64,000 bases of DNA from Streptomyces sp. WM4235 (GCF_001279725.1 NZ_LGDE01000447.1:88231-152230); one strand, 5' to 3'; numbered from the stretch's first letter, positions 50,790 through 58,660 are shown. Notes: generated by a model from the sequence alone, not told the origin. A program made the numbers and translations.

Positions 50790-52876
50790 CGTGTTGCCTC
50801 CTTGACCGGTACTTCGGAGCCGGAGGGGTGCTCGGATGTGTCTCCGGGCGAACCGGGCCACCAGGATTTCGGTCCGATGTCCCTGACCAGGGCAGGAACC
50901 AGCAGCGAACGCACGACGAGGGTGTCCAACAGGACGCCGAAGGCCACGATGAACGCGATCTGCGCCAGGAAGGCGAGCGGAATCACCCCCAGCGCGGCGA
51001 AGGTCGCCGCGAGGACCACACCCGCCGAGGTGATCACTCCGCCGGTGGAGGTCAGACCGCGCCGGATGCCCTCGCGGTGACCGTGCGCCACGGTCTCCTC
51101 GCGAACCCGGGACATCAGAAAGATGTTGTAGTCCACCCCGAGGGCGACCAGGAAGACGAACCCGTACAACGGGACCGAGGCGTCCGTCCCGGTGAACCCG
51201 AACACGCCCCGGAAGACGAGGGCGGACACGCCGAGCGTGGCGAGGAAGTTCAGCGCGACCGTCGCCACCAGCAACAGGGGCATCACCAGCGAGCGCAGCA
51301 ACCCCGCCAGGATCACCAGGATGATCCCGAGCACCACCGGCACGATCAGGGCGCGGTCGTGGGCCGCCGTCCGCTGGGTGTCGTACTGCTGGGCCGAGTA
51401 CCCGCCGACCAGCGCGTCCGCGCCCGCGACCGCGTGCACGGCGGTCCGCAACCGGCCCACCGTCTCCTTGGCCGCGTCGCTGTCGGCCGCGTCGTCCAGC
51501 GTCGCGTCGATCCGGACCCTGCCGCCGGGGCCCGGGGCGCCCACCCGCGCCGCGTCGGCGACGCCCTCGGTGGCCCGCGCGGCCGCCACCACCTCGGAGG
51601 CCCGGTCCGCGTCCGCGATCACCACGGCGGGGTTGCCCGCACCCCCCGGGAAATGCCGGCCCAGCGTGGCCTGCGCCGACACCGACGGGGCGTCGTTCAC
51701 GAAGATCTCGTCGAGCGGCACCCCCTTGGAGACCAGCATCGGGGAGAGGGCCGCGCAGGCCAGCAGCCCGGCCAGGGTCACGGCCCACACCCGGCGCGGC
51801 GCCCGGTCCACCAGCGCCGCCACCCGGGTCCAGACGGGATGCGCGGCGTCGGAGGCCTTCGGGCGGGCCGGCCAGTAGGCGGCCCGGCCCGACAGGACCA
51901 GCGCGGCGGGCAGGAACGTCAACGCGGCGAGCACGGCGCAACCGATGCCGATCGCCCCCACCGGTCCCAACGCCCGGTTGTTGGTCAGGTCGCTCAGCAG
52001 GAGCGCCAGCAGGCCCAGCGCGACGGTGGCGGCGCTCGCGACGACCGGGCCCAGCGTGCGCCGCCACGCGGCCCGCATCGCCGTGAACCGGTCGGGCTCC
52101 GTCGCGAGTTCCTCCCGGAACCGGGCGGTCAGCAGCAGCGCGTAGTCCGTCGCGGCGCCGATGACCAGGATCGACAGGATGCCCTGCACCTGACCGTCCA
52201 CCCGGACCAGCCCGCGATCGGCCAACGCGTACACGATCGCGCAGGCCAGGCCGAGGGCGAGCACCGCGCCGAAGACCACGATCAGGGGCAGCAGCACACT
52301 GCGGTAGACCACGAGCAGGATCACCAGGACCGTCGCCAGCGCCACCCCCAGCAGCAGTCCGTCGATGCCCGCGAAGGCGTCCCCGAGGTCCGCCTGGGTG
52401 GCGGCCGGACCGGCGATCGACACCGTGGTGCCCGGCACCTTCCCGGCCGCCCCGCGCACCCGGTCCAGTACGTCCGTCAATCCGTCACCGAGGTCCGGCC
52501 GCAGCGGCACCACACCCCGCAGGGCCTGCCCGTCCCGCGAGGCAACCGCCGGGGAGGCCGGGCCCGCGAGCCCCTCGCCCCCGGTCAGCGAGGCCAGCGC
52601 GGCGCTCGCCGTGCCCTGGACGGCGGGGGTGAGCCGGCCGCCGTCCGAGGCGGTCCACACCACGATCGCGGGCAGCGACTCGGCCTGCCGCAGGGCCCGC
52701 TGCGCCTCCACCACCCGGGTGGACTCGGCGCTGCGCGGCAGGAAGGCGGCCTGGTCGTTGGTGGCGACCTCGCCGAGCTTGCCCGCGTACGGGCCGAGCA
52801 CCCCGCCGACGGCGAGCCAGCCGAGCAACAACAGGATCGGAATCACCAGGCGGGTGATCCGCGGTGACGGGCGCAT
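50786..52876 (-). CDS. MMPL family (RND-type) transporter
   Basis: 696 residues from ATG 52876, with GGGAG upstream. Two homologous halves, each with one helix, a periplasmic-type loop and five helices; first TM at residues 9-30. MMPL signatures: ILVIGAATDYALLLTARFREEL, GIGCAVLAALTFLPAAL, FVFLVALGVDYNIFLMSRVREE and the two GhT-like glycine-rich helices. MMPL proteins export lipids and hydrophobic compounds using the proton gradient. Placed first in the operon, it is a good candidate exporter or mediator for the lipid made by the four genes after it. Confidence 0.92.
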   Translation of the reverse strand: MRPSPRITRLVIPILLLLGWLAVGGVLGPYAGKLGEVATNDQAAFLPRSAESTRVVEAQRALRQAESLPAIVVWTASDGGRLTPAVQGTASAALASLTGGEGLAGPASPAVASRDGQALRGVVPLRPDLGDGLTDVLDRVRGAAGKVPGTTVSIAGPAATQADLGDAFAGIDGLLLGVALATVLVILLVVYRSVLLPLIVVFGAVLALGLACAIVYALADRGLVRVDGQVQGILSILVIGAATDYALLLTARFREELATEPDRFTAMRAAWRRTLGPVVASAATVALGLLALLLSDLTNNRALGPVGAIGIGCAVLAALTFLPAALVLSGRAAYWPARPKASDAAHPVWTRVAALVDRAPRRVWAVTLAGLLACAALSPMLVSKGVPLDEIFVNDAPSVSAQATLGRHFPGGAGNPAVVIADADRASEVVAAARATEGVADAARVGAPGPGGRVRIDATLDDAADSDAAKETVGRLRTAVHAVAGADALVGGYSAQQYDTQRTAAHDRALIVPVVLGIILVILAGLLRSLVMPLLLVATVALNFLATLGVSALVFRGVFGFTGTDASVPLYGFVFLVALGVDYNIFLMSRVREETVAHGHREGIRRGLTSTGGVITSAGVVLAATFAALGVIPLAFLAQIAFIVAFGVLLDTLVVRSLLVPALVRDIGPKSWWPGSPGDTSEHPSGSEVPVKEATR

Positions 52877-52956
52877 GGCACTCCCGGACAAGAGGTCAGT
52901 CTGTGCTGAGGTGGTGGACGGGCCTTCTGGATCACCTTTCGGCCGGGACACGTCAT

Positions 52957-52990
52957 TCGGATGCGCCGCTCGGGCGAGCGACGCATCCGA
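52957..52990. promoter_or_regulatory. 34-bp near-perfect palindrome in the divergent promoter region
   Basis: Outer arms TCGGATGCG (52957-52965) and CGCATCCGA (52982-52990), inner arms CGCTCG (52967-52972) and CGAGCG (52975-52980), centred on GG, with only one mismatched pair (C/A). It is 81 bases upstream of the MMPL start and 115 bases upstream of the SDR start, so it may be the shared operator or a transcription insulator. Confidence 0.6.
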
Positions 52991-53026
52991 TCGCACCGAC
53001 CGGACCGAATCCCCAGTGAGGTCACG

Positions 53027-53058
53027 CCCACGAGATCTCCCGGCATCCCACGAGATCT
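53027..53058. promoter_or_regulatory. 12-bp direct repeats with 20-bp period before the SDR-photolyase operon
   Basis: CCCACGAGATCT at 53027-53038 and at 53047-53058, each followed by a C/T-CCG element. A 20-bp period is about two helical turns, so two protein subunits would bind the same face. The repeats end 46 bases before the SDR start codon. Confidence 0.5.
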
Positions 53059-53104
53059 TCCGTACGAGGTCCCCGACCGGGACCACCAGGAGCGGAGACG
53101 CGTC

Positions 53105-54769
53105 ATGACAAGCCTGCGATGTCTGGTCACCGGGGCCACCGGCTACATCGGCGGCCGGCTGGTGCCCGAACTCCTCGACGCCGGCCATCAGGTCCGCTGC
53201 CTGGCCCGCTCCCCGGAGAAACTGCGCGACCACCCCTGGGCCGGCCGGGCCGAGGTGGTGCGCGGCGACGTCGTCGACCCGCGTTCGGTGGGGGACGCCC
53301 TGCACGACATCGACGTGGCCTACTACCTCGTCCACTCCCTCGGCACCGGCTCCGGCTTCGAGGACCGGGACCGCGCCGCCGCCCGGATCTTCGCCGAGCA
53401 GGCCCACGCGGCGGGGGTCCGGCGGATCGTCTACCTGGGCGGGCTCACCCCCACCGGGGTCCCGATCCGGGAACTCTCCACGCACCTGCGCTCCCGCGCC
53501 GAGGTCGGGGAGATCTTCCTGGCCTCCGCCGTCCCGGCGACCGTCCTGCGCGCCGCAGTCATCATCGGATCCGGCTCCGCCTCCTTCGAGATGCTGCGCT
53601 ACCTCACCGAGCGGCTGCCCGTCATGGTCACCCCGAGCTGGGTCGGCACCCGCTGCCAGCCGATCGCCGTCCGCGACGTCCTGCGCTACCTCGTCGGCAG
53701 CGCCACGATGCCGCCCGAGGTCAGCCGGACCTTCGACATCGGCGGCCCGGACGTGGTCACGTACGAGGAGATGATGCGCCGCTACGCCTCCGTGGCCGAG
53801 CTCCCCAAACGGCTCATCCTGCGCGTCCCGATGCTCACCCCGCGACTGTCCAGCCACTGGATCGGACTGGTCACCCCGGTGCCGCGGCGCCTCGCCCGAC
53901 CGCTCGCCGAATCGCTGCGCCACGAAGTGGTGTGCGAGGAGCACGACATCGCCGAGTACGTCACCGACCCGCCCGGCACGCCGTTCGGCTTCGACCAGGC
54001 CCTCGCCCTCGCCCTCCAGCGGGTCCGCGACGCCAACGTGGTCACCCGCTGGTCCTCCGCCTCCCTGCCCGGCGCCCCCAGCGACCCGCTGCCCACCGAC
54101 CCCGACTGGGCCGGCGGCAGCCTGTACGAGGACAAGCGGGGACTGGACGTGGACGCCTCGCCGGACGCGCTGTGGCGGGTGGTGGAGGGCATCGGCGGGG
54201 AGAACGGCTGGTACTCCTTCCCGCTCGCCTGGGCGGTACGCGGCTGGCTCGACCGGCTCGTCGGCGGCGTCGGCATCCGGCGCGGCCGGCGCGACGCGTC
54301 CCGTCTGCGGGTGGGCGACTCGCTCGACTTCTGGCGGGTGGAAGAGATCGAACCGGGCCGGCTGCTGCGGTTGCGCGCCGAGATGCGGCTGCCCGGCCTG
54401 GCCTGGCTGGAACTGCGCGCGGAACCCGACCCGGACACGGCCCCGGAACCCGCCGCCGCAGCCCGCACCGACACCGACCACGCCCCGGGACGGACGGCGA
54501 CGGCGACCGCCACGACCGGGACCGCGACGGCGGCGCGTTCCCGCTACCGCCAGCGCGCCCTGTTCCACCCCCACGGGCTGCTCGGGCACATGTACTGGTG
54601 GAGCGTCTCCCCCTTCCACGCCGTGGTCTTCGGCGGCATGGCGCGCAACATCGCCCGGGCCGCCGAGCGGCAGCCCCCCACCCCGGCCGGACGACCCGAG
54701 GGCGGCAGCGCATCCGATCCGGACCGACACGCCGAAGCACCCCACGACAACCGTCCCCCACGACCCTGA
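53105..54769 (+). CDS. SDR/NAD(P)-binding protein with C-terminal DUF2867
   Basis: 554 residues from ATG 53105, with AGGAGCGGAG about ten bases upstream. Residues 1-290 are an atypical short-chain dehydrogenase: LVTGATGYIGGRLVPELLDAGHQVRCLAR, DIDVAYYLVHSLGTG, VYLGGLTPTG. From about residue 340 the DUF2867 domain runs (GGSLYEDKRGLDVDASPDALWRVVEGIGGENGWY and RYRQRALFHPHGLLGHMYWWSVSPFHAVVFGGMARNI). It is interrupted by about 25 residues of Ala/Thr/Arg low complexity near residues 455-480. Proteins of this type occur in light- and oxidative-stress clusters; reaction unknown. The photolyase gene follows 17 bases later. Confidence 0.88.
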   Translation: MTSLRCLVTGATGYIGGRLVPELLDAGHQVRCLARSPEKLRDHPWAGRAEVVRGDVVDPRSVGDALHDIDVAYYLVHSLGTGSGFEDRDRAAARIFAEQAHAAGVRRIVYLGGLTPTGVPIRELSTHLRSRAEVGEIFLASAVPATVLRAAVIIGSGSASFEMLRYLTERLPVMVTPSWVGTRCQPIAVRDVLRYLVGSATMPPEVSRTFDIGGPDVVTYEEMMRRYASVAELPKRLILRVPMLTPRLSSHWIGLVTPVPRRLARPLAESLRHEVVCEEHDIAEYVTDPPGTPFGFDQALALALQRVRDANVVTRWSSASLPGAPSDPLPTDPDWAGGSLYEDKRGLDVDASPDALWRVVEGIGGENGWYSFPLAWAVRGWLDRLVGGVGIRRGRRDASRLRVGDSLDFWRVEEIEPGRLLRLRAEMRLPGLAWLELRAEPDPDTAPEPAAAARTDTDHAPGRTATATATTGTATAARSRYRQRALFHPHGLLGHMYWWSVSPFHAVVFGGMARNIARAAERQPPTPAGRPEGGSASDPDRHAEAPHDNRPPRP

Positions 54770-54786
54770 CGCGGAGACGAGAAACC

Positions 54787-56160
54787 ATGAACGTCGCGGT
54801 GGTCCTGTACACCTCGGACCTGCGCCTGCACGACCACCCACCGCTGCGCGCGGCCATGTCCTCCTGCGACCGGGTCGTGCCCCTCTTCGTCCGCGACCGG
54901 GCCATCGAGGCGGCCGGTTTCACCGCGCCCAACCGGTCGGCGTTCCTCGCCGACTCCCTCGCCGCCCTCGACGCCGGGCTGCGCGAACGCGGCGGACGTC
55001 TGGTGGTCCGTTCCGGCGAGGTCGTCGACCGGGTGTGCGCCGTCGTACGCGAGGCGGACGCCGACGAGGTGCACATGGCGGCCGGGGTCAGCGCGTACGC
55101 CCACGCCCGCGAGGAACGGCTGCGCGCCGCCCTGGAAGCCGAGGGCCGGCGGCTGTACGTCCACGACGCGGTGATCACGGCGGTCGCCCCTGGGGCCGTG
55201 CGGCCCGCCGGCGGGGACCACTTCGCCGTCTTCACCCCGTACCTGCGCCGCTGGAGCGAACTGCCCCCGCGCCCCAGCGCACCGGCCCCCCGCACGCTCC
55301 GGGTCCCCGACGACATCGACTCCGAGGCGCTGCCCGAGCGCACCGCCGTCACCGGGACCTCCCCGGGCCTCGCGCGCGGCGGCGAGCGCGAGGCCCGGCG
55401 ACTGCTCTCCGGCTGGCTGAACGACGGCATCGCCCGCTACGAGGACACCCACGACGACCTCGCAGGCGACGCCACCTCCCGACTCTCCCCCCACCTGCAC
55501 TTCGGCACGATCTCGCCCGTCGAGGCCGTCCAACGCTCCCGCGCGGTCGGCGGGCCGGGCGCCGAGGCCTTCGTCCGGCAACTGTGCTGGCGCGACTTCC
55601 ACCACCAGGTACTGGCCGCCCGCCCCGCCGCGGCGGCCGAGGACTACCGCGCCCGCCGGGACCACTGGCGCACCGGAGCCGACGCCGAGGAGGAGATCCA
55701 GGCCTGGAAGGAGGGCCGCACCGGCTATCCGGTGGTCGACGCGGCCATGCGCCAGCTCGCCCACGAGGGCTGGATGCACAACCGCGGCCGACTGTTGGCC
55801 GCGAGCTTCCTCGCCAAGACCCTGTACGTGGACTGGCGGGCCGGCGCCCGACACTTCCTCGACCTCCTCGTGGACGGGGACCTCGCCAACAACCAGCTCA
55901 ACTGGCAGTGGGTGGCCGGCACGGGCACCGACACCCGACCCAACCGGGTCCTCAACCCGGTCCGCCAAGGCCTGCGCTACGACCCCGACGGCACCTACGT
56001 GCACCGCTGGGTTCCCGAGCTCGCCGACCTGCCCGCCCCCCGGGTGCACGAGCCCTGGCGGCTGCCCGCCCCGGAACGCGCACGCTTCGACTACCCGGAC
56101 CCGCTGGTCGAGCTCGCGGACGCGCTCGGCCGCTTCCGGAAAGGGCGCGGAATCGAATGA
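54787..56160 (+). CDS. phr: Deoxyribodipyrimidine photolyase (class I CPD type)
   Basis: 457 residues from ATG 54787. N-terminal photolyase-related domain (VVLYTSDLRLHDHPPLRAA, PLFVRDRAI); FAD-binding domain with ATSRLSPHLHFGTISP near residue 235, FVRQLCWRDFHHQVL, GYPVVDAAMRQLAHEGWMHNRGRL near 315 and NNQLNWQWVAGTGTDTRPNRVLNP near 365. Repairs UV-induced pyrimidine dimers using blue light. Second gene of the rightward operon, between the SDR and the light-sensing regulator. Confidence 0.94.
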   Translation: MNVAVVLYTSDLRLHDHPPLRAAMSSCDRVVPLFVRDRAIEAAGFTAPNRSAFLADSLAALDAGLRERGGRLVVRSGEVVDRVCAVVREADADEVHMAAGVSAYAHAREERLRAALEAEGRRLYVHDAVITAVAPGAVRPAGGDHFAVFTPYLRRWSELPPRPSAPAPRTLRVPDDIDSEALPERTAVTGTSPGLARGGEREARRLLSGWLNDGIARYEDTHDDLAGDATSRLSPHLHFGTISPVEAVQRSRAVGGPGAEAFVRQLCWRDFHHQVLAARPAAAAEDYRARRDHWRTGADAEEEIQAWKEGRTGYPVVDAAMRQLAHEGWMHNRGRLLAASFLAKTLYVDWRAGARHFLDLLVDGDLANNQLNWQWVAGTGTDTRPNRVLNPVRQGLRYDPDGTYVHRWVPELADLPAPRVHEPWRLPAPERARFDYPDPLVELADALGRFRKGRGIE

Positions 56161-56172
56161 GGGCCGCCCCCC

Positions 56173-57246
56173 ATGACCTCGTCGTATCGTGAGCGGGTGG
56201 ACCCCGTGCCGCCCCACCCGCCCCAGGACCACGCCCCGGAACTGCCCGCGGCGGCGTTGAGCACCGGCGCCGTGGCCCGGCGCCTCGGGGTGTCGCCCAC
56301 CACCCTGCGGTCCTGGGAGCGCCGGTACGCCATCGGCCCCGCGACCCGCGAGGACGGCCGGCACCGCCGCTGGACCGCCCAGGACATCGCCCGCCTGGAG
56401 CTGATGTGCCGGTTGACCGCCCAGGGGGTACCGCCCTCCGAGGCCGCCCGGGCCGCCGTGGGCGCCGCCCCCGCCGGCGGCGACGCCGTCCCCGAGTCGG
56501 CCGCGGTCCCGGAAACCACGGCGGCGCCGGGCGGCCCCAACGCGCTCCCGCTCGGAGAGGTCCGCCCCGAGTGCAGGGGGCTCGCCCGGGCCGCCGTACG
56601 ACTCGACGCCCCGGCGGTGGAACAGCTGCTGGAGGCCGCCGTCGCGGAACACGGCCTGGTCACCGCATGGGAGGAGATCATCGCGCCGACCCTGCACGCG
56701 GTGGGCCGCAAGTGGGCCTCGGCCGGGGAACGTTACGTGGAAGTGGAGCACCTGCTCTCCTGGCACGTCTCCTGCGCGCTGCGCCGGGTACGCCCCGCCG
56801 CGGAACAACTGCGCTCCTCCCCGGTGCTGTTGGCCTGCGCGCCGGGAGAGCAACACACCCTGCCCATGGAGGCGCTGGCCGCCGTGCTCGGTGAACGGGG
56901 CCTGCCGGTGAGGATGTTCGGCGCCGCCCTGCCCGCCGAGGCCCTGCACGAGGCGGTCCGGCGCACGGGCCCGCGCGCGGCCGTCCTGTGGTCCCAGTCC
57001 CGGAGCACCGCCGACCGGCCCCTGGCGCGTTCCGTCGCCGCCATCGAGTGGGGGCTGCGCGGCGCACGCGGACACTCGGCGCTGCTGCTCGCCGGACCCG
57101 GCTGGGGCACGGGATCCCCGGACCCGCGCACCGAGCGGCTGTTCGGCCTGCGCTCGGGCCTCACCGTCATCGAGAACGCCCTGCGCCCCACGGACCACGC
57201 CGAACAGGCCACGAGGACGGGCCCGGCGACCGGGACGCGAGCGTAG
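56173..57246 (+). CDS. litR: MerR-family regulator with B12-binding domain, LitR/CarH-like photoreceptor
   Basis: 357 residues. MerR helix-turn-helix STGAVARRLGVSPTTLRSWERRYAIGP (about residues 30-58) followed by the cobalamin-binding region. Trp181 and Glu192-His193 (KWASAGERYVEVEHL) correspond to the W...EH adenosylcobalamin-shielding motif, and E226-x-H228 (GEQHTLPMEAL) matches the cobalt-ligand ExH motif of CarH. The W-EH spacing is ten residues, one more than the nine I recall for CarH. In the dark such proteins bind adenosylcobalamin, tetramerise and repress; light breaks the Co-C bond. It lies 12 bases after phr, with GAGGG overlapping the phr stop. Confidence 0.88.
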   Translation: MTSSYRERVDPVPPHPPQDHAPELPAAALSTGAVARRLGVSPTTLRSWERRYAIGPATREDGRHRRWTAQDIARLELMCRLTAQGVPPSEAARAAVGAAPAGGDAVPESAAVPETTAAPGGPNALPLGEVRPECRGLARAAVRLDAPAVEQLLEAAVAEHGLVTAWEEIIAPTLHAVGRKWASAGERYVEVEHLLSWHVSCALRRVRPAAEQLRSSPVLLACAPGEQHTLPMEALAAVLGERGLPVRMFGAALPAEALHEAVRRTGPRAAVLWSQSRSTADRPLARSVAAIEWGLRGARGHSALLLAGPGWGTGSPDPRTERLFGLRSGLTVIENALRPTDHAEQATRTGPATGTRA

Positions 57247-57278
57247 ACCCCTTCCGGCCCTTCCGGCCCCTCCGGCCC

Positions 57279-57312
57279 GCCGCCGGCCGCGGGACCGCGC
57301 GGCCGGCGCGGC
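57279..57312. terminator. Terminator between litR-like and sigma-factor genes
   Basis: GC-only arms around GCCGCCGGCCGCG (57279-57291) and CGCGGCCGGC (57298-57307) form a stable hairpin between the convergent stops (57246 and 57316). A short CCTTCCGGC-type repeat (three imperfect units, 57250-57277) precedes it. Confidence 0.6.
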
Positions 57313-57315
57313 CCG

Positions 57316-58005
57316 TCACCCGGCCGCGACCTCCGGCGTGCGGGGCGACACGGCCGGCGCCACCGACGCGCGCAGGACGCACAGGGCCCGCCGCATGTGG
57401 CTCTTGACCGTGCCCAGCGGCAGCCCCGTGCGATCCGCGATCTGGCTCTGGGTCAGGTCCCCGTAGAAGGCGAGCCGCATGACGCGCTGCTGCGCCGCCG
57501 GCAGCCGGGCCAGCTCCCCGAGGATCAACACCCGGTCCACCACCTGCTCCGGCTCCGGTCGGTCACCGGCCGCGGGCCACCGGGCGAACTCGTGGAAGGC
57601 GCGGGTGGCCGCCGCGACCGCCCGGGCCCGCCGGGTCCGGGCCTCCAGGGCGTCGGCCACCTTGTGGCGGGTGATCCCGGTCAGCCAGGCCCCGAGCCCG
57701 CCGGGGCCCGGCCGGTAGCCGCCACGGCCGCGCCAGGCGGCCAGGAACACCTGCTGGGTCACGTCCTCGGCCTCGCGGTCGTCGCCGAGCGAGCGGCGCG
57801 CCAGGGAGTGCACCAGCGGCCGCCACCGGCGGTACGCGGCCTCCATGGCGCGCTCGTCGCCCGCCGCGAAGCCGGCCGCGATGCGCGCCTCGTCCGACGC
57901 GTCGTCCTCGTACGCCAGGGTGCCCGGCGCGCCCGATGCGGAGTGCCCCCGCGGGTGCGTCCGCCGATCGCGCCGGCACGTCTGGTCGTCCATCCGGTCG
58001 TCCAT
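57316..58005 (-). CDS. ECF sigma-70 family sigma factor, LitS-like
   Basis: 229 residues from ATG 58005; ATG 58059 would add 18 residues including CELVEGSC. Sigma region 2: EAAYRRWRPLVHSLARRSLGDDREAEDVTQQVFLAAWRGRGGYRP (residues 55-100). Region 4: LPAAQQRVMRLAFYGDLTQSQIADRTGLPLGTVKSHMRRALCVLRAS (residues 165-215). No anti-sigma gene is adjacent. In S. coelicolor a light-induced sigma factor, LitS, is repressed through LitR. The convergent LitR-like gene and upstream 11-bp repeats here make the same role likely, driving the SDR-phr and MMPL operons. Confidence 0.88.
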   Translation of the reverse strand: MDDRMDDQTCRRDRRTHPRGHSASGAPGTLAYEDDASDEARIAAGFAAGDERAMEAAYRRWRPLVHSLARRSLGDDREAEDVTQQVFLAAWRGRGGYRPGPGGLGAWLTGITRHKVADALEARTRRARAVAAATRAFHEFARWPAAGDRPEPEQVVDRVLILGELARLPAAQQRVMRLAFYGDLTQSQIADRTGLPLGTVKSHMRRALCVLRASVAPAVSPRTPEVAAG

Positions 58006-58073
58006 GCCCCGAGCCTCGCGAGCACAGGAGCCCTCGACCAACTCGCACCGTTTCCGCATCGATTTCCGCGCCG

Positions 58074-58106
58074 CCGATCGACATCCGATCGACCCCCGAT
58101 CCTCGA
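58074..58106. promoter_or_regulatory. Three 11-bp tandem direct repeats upstream of the sigma gene (candidate LitR/CarH operator)
   Basis: CCGATCGACAT (58074-58084), CCGATCGACCC (58085-58095) and CCGATCCTCGA (58096-58106) share CCGATC with an exact 11-bp period. They lie 15-101 bases upstream of the two possible sigma starts. CarH tetramers are known to bind operators made of 11-bp direct repeats, which is why I assign these to the LitR-like protein. Confidence 0.6.
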
Positions 58107-58112
58107 TCCCGA

Positions 58113-58143
58113 CGGCGCCGCCGATCGACGCCGATCGGCGCCG
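58113..58143 (-). terminator. Possible terminator of the small membrane protein gene
   Basis: CGGCGCCG at 58113-58120 and 58136-58143 can pair as an 8-bp stem with a 15-base loop, 23 bases beyond the leftward stop at 58166. CCGATCGAC occurs again in the loop, so it could also belong to the operator region. Confidence 0.4.
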
Positions 58144-58165
58144 CCGCAGGGGGGACCGGCACGCG

Positions 58166-58660
58166 TCAGGTCGCCTCCGCGGCCCGGCCCTCGCCGGCCA
58201 TGAACCGCCACACCAGCGCGTGCCCCAGCACCACCAGGAGGATCAGCAGCAGCGCCTCCGCCTGGATCCCCTTGAGGTTGACCACGTCGGCCATCTCGGG
58301 GGCGGAGCCCACCACGGCGATCAGCACGTAGAGCACGATCACACCCACCCGGTGCCACACCAGCCCCGCGCCGACGCCCTCGGCCCGGTCGCGGGCCAGC
58401 AGCCGCAGCGTGGACGCGCATCCGATGACCGCGATCACGACGAAGGAGGCCCGCCAGATCCACGGCTGCTCGGTGCCCCCCACCTGGGCGAACAGGCCCA
58501 TGAGCGCCGGAAGCAGAAAGGACAGGTAGATGCCGCCGACCACCCGCCGCAGGGCGGGCGCTCGCATCCACTCGGAATGGCCCTGCACGACGTTCCACCA
58601 CAGGCCGACCAGGGTGAAACAGGTGGCGGAGAACAAGGCGTAGAACGTGCTCACATCCAT
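58166..58660 (-). CDS. Integral membrane protein of unknown function
   Basis: 164 residues from ATG 58660. Four or five hydrophobic helices: FYALFSATCFTLVGLWWNVV, VVGGIYLSFLLPALMGLFAQV, RASFVVIAVIGCASTLRLLA, VGVIVLYVLIAVVGSA, ALLLILLVVLGHALVWRFM. Family not recognised. It is upstream of the sigma gene on the same strand with 160 bases between, so it may belong to the light-responsive block or be independent. Confidence 0.75.
   Translation of the reverse strand: MDVSTFYALFSATCFTLVGLWWNVVQGHSEWMRAPALRRVVGGIYLSFLLPALMGLFAQVGGTEQPWIWRASFVVIAVIGCASTLRLLARDRAEGVGAGLVWHRVGVIVLYVLIAVVGSAPEMADVVNLKGIQAEALLLILLVVLGHALVWRFMAGEGRAAEAT

Noticed and set aside
58166-58660. Anti-sigma factor for the LitS-like sigma
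   Set aside because: The protein is almost entirely membrane helices, with no cytosolic anti-sigma or zinc-binding HxxxCxxC motif.
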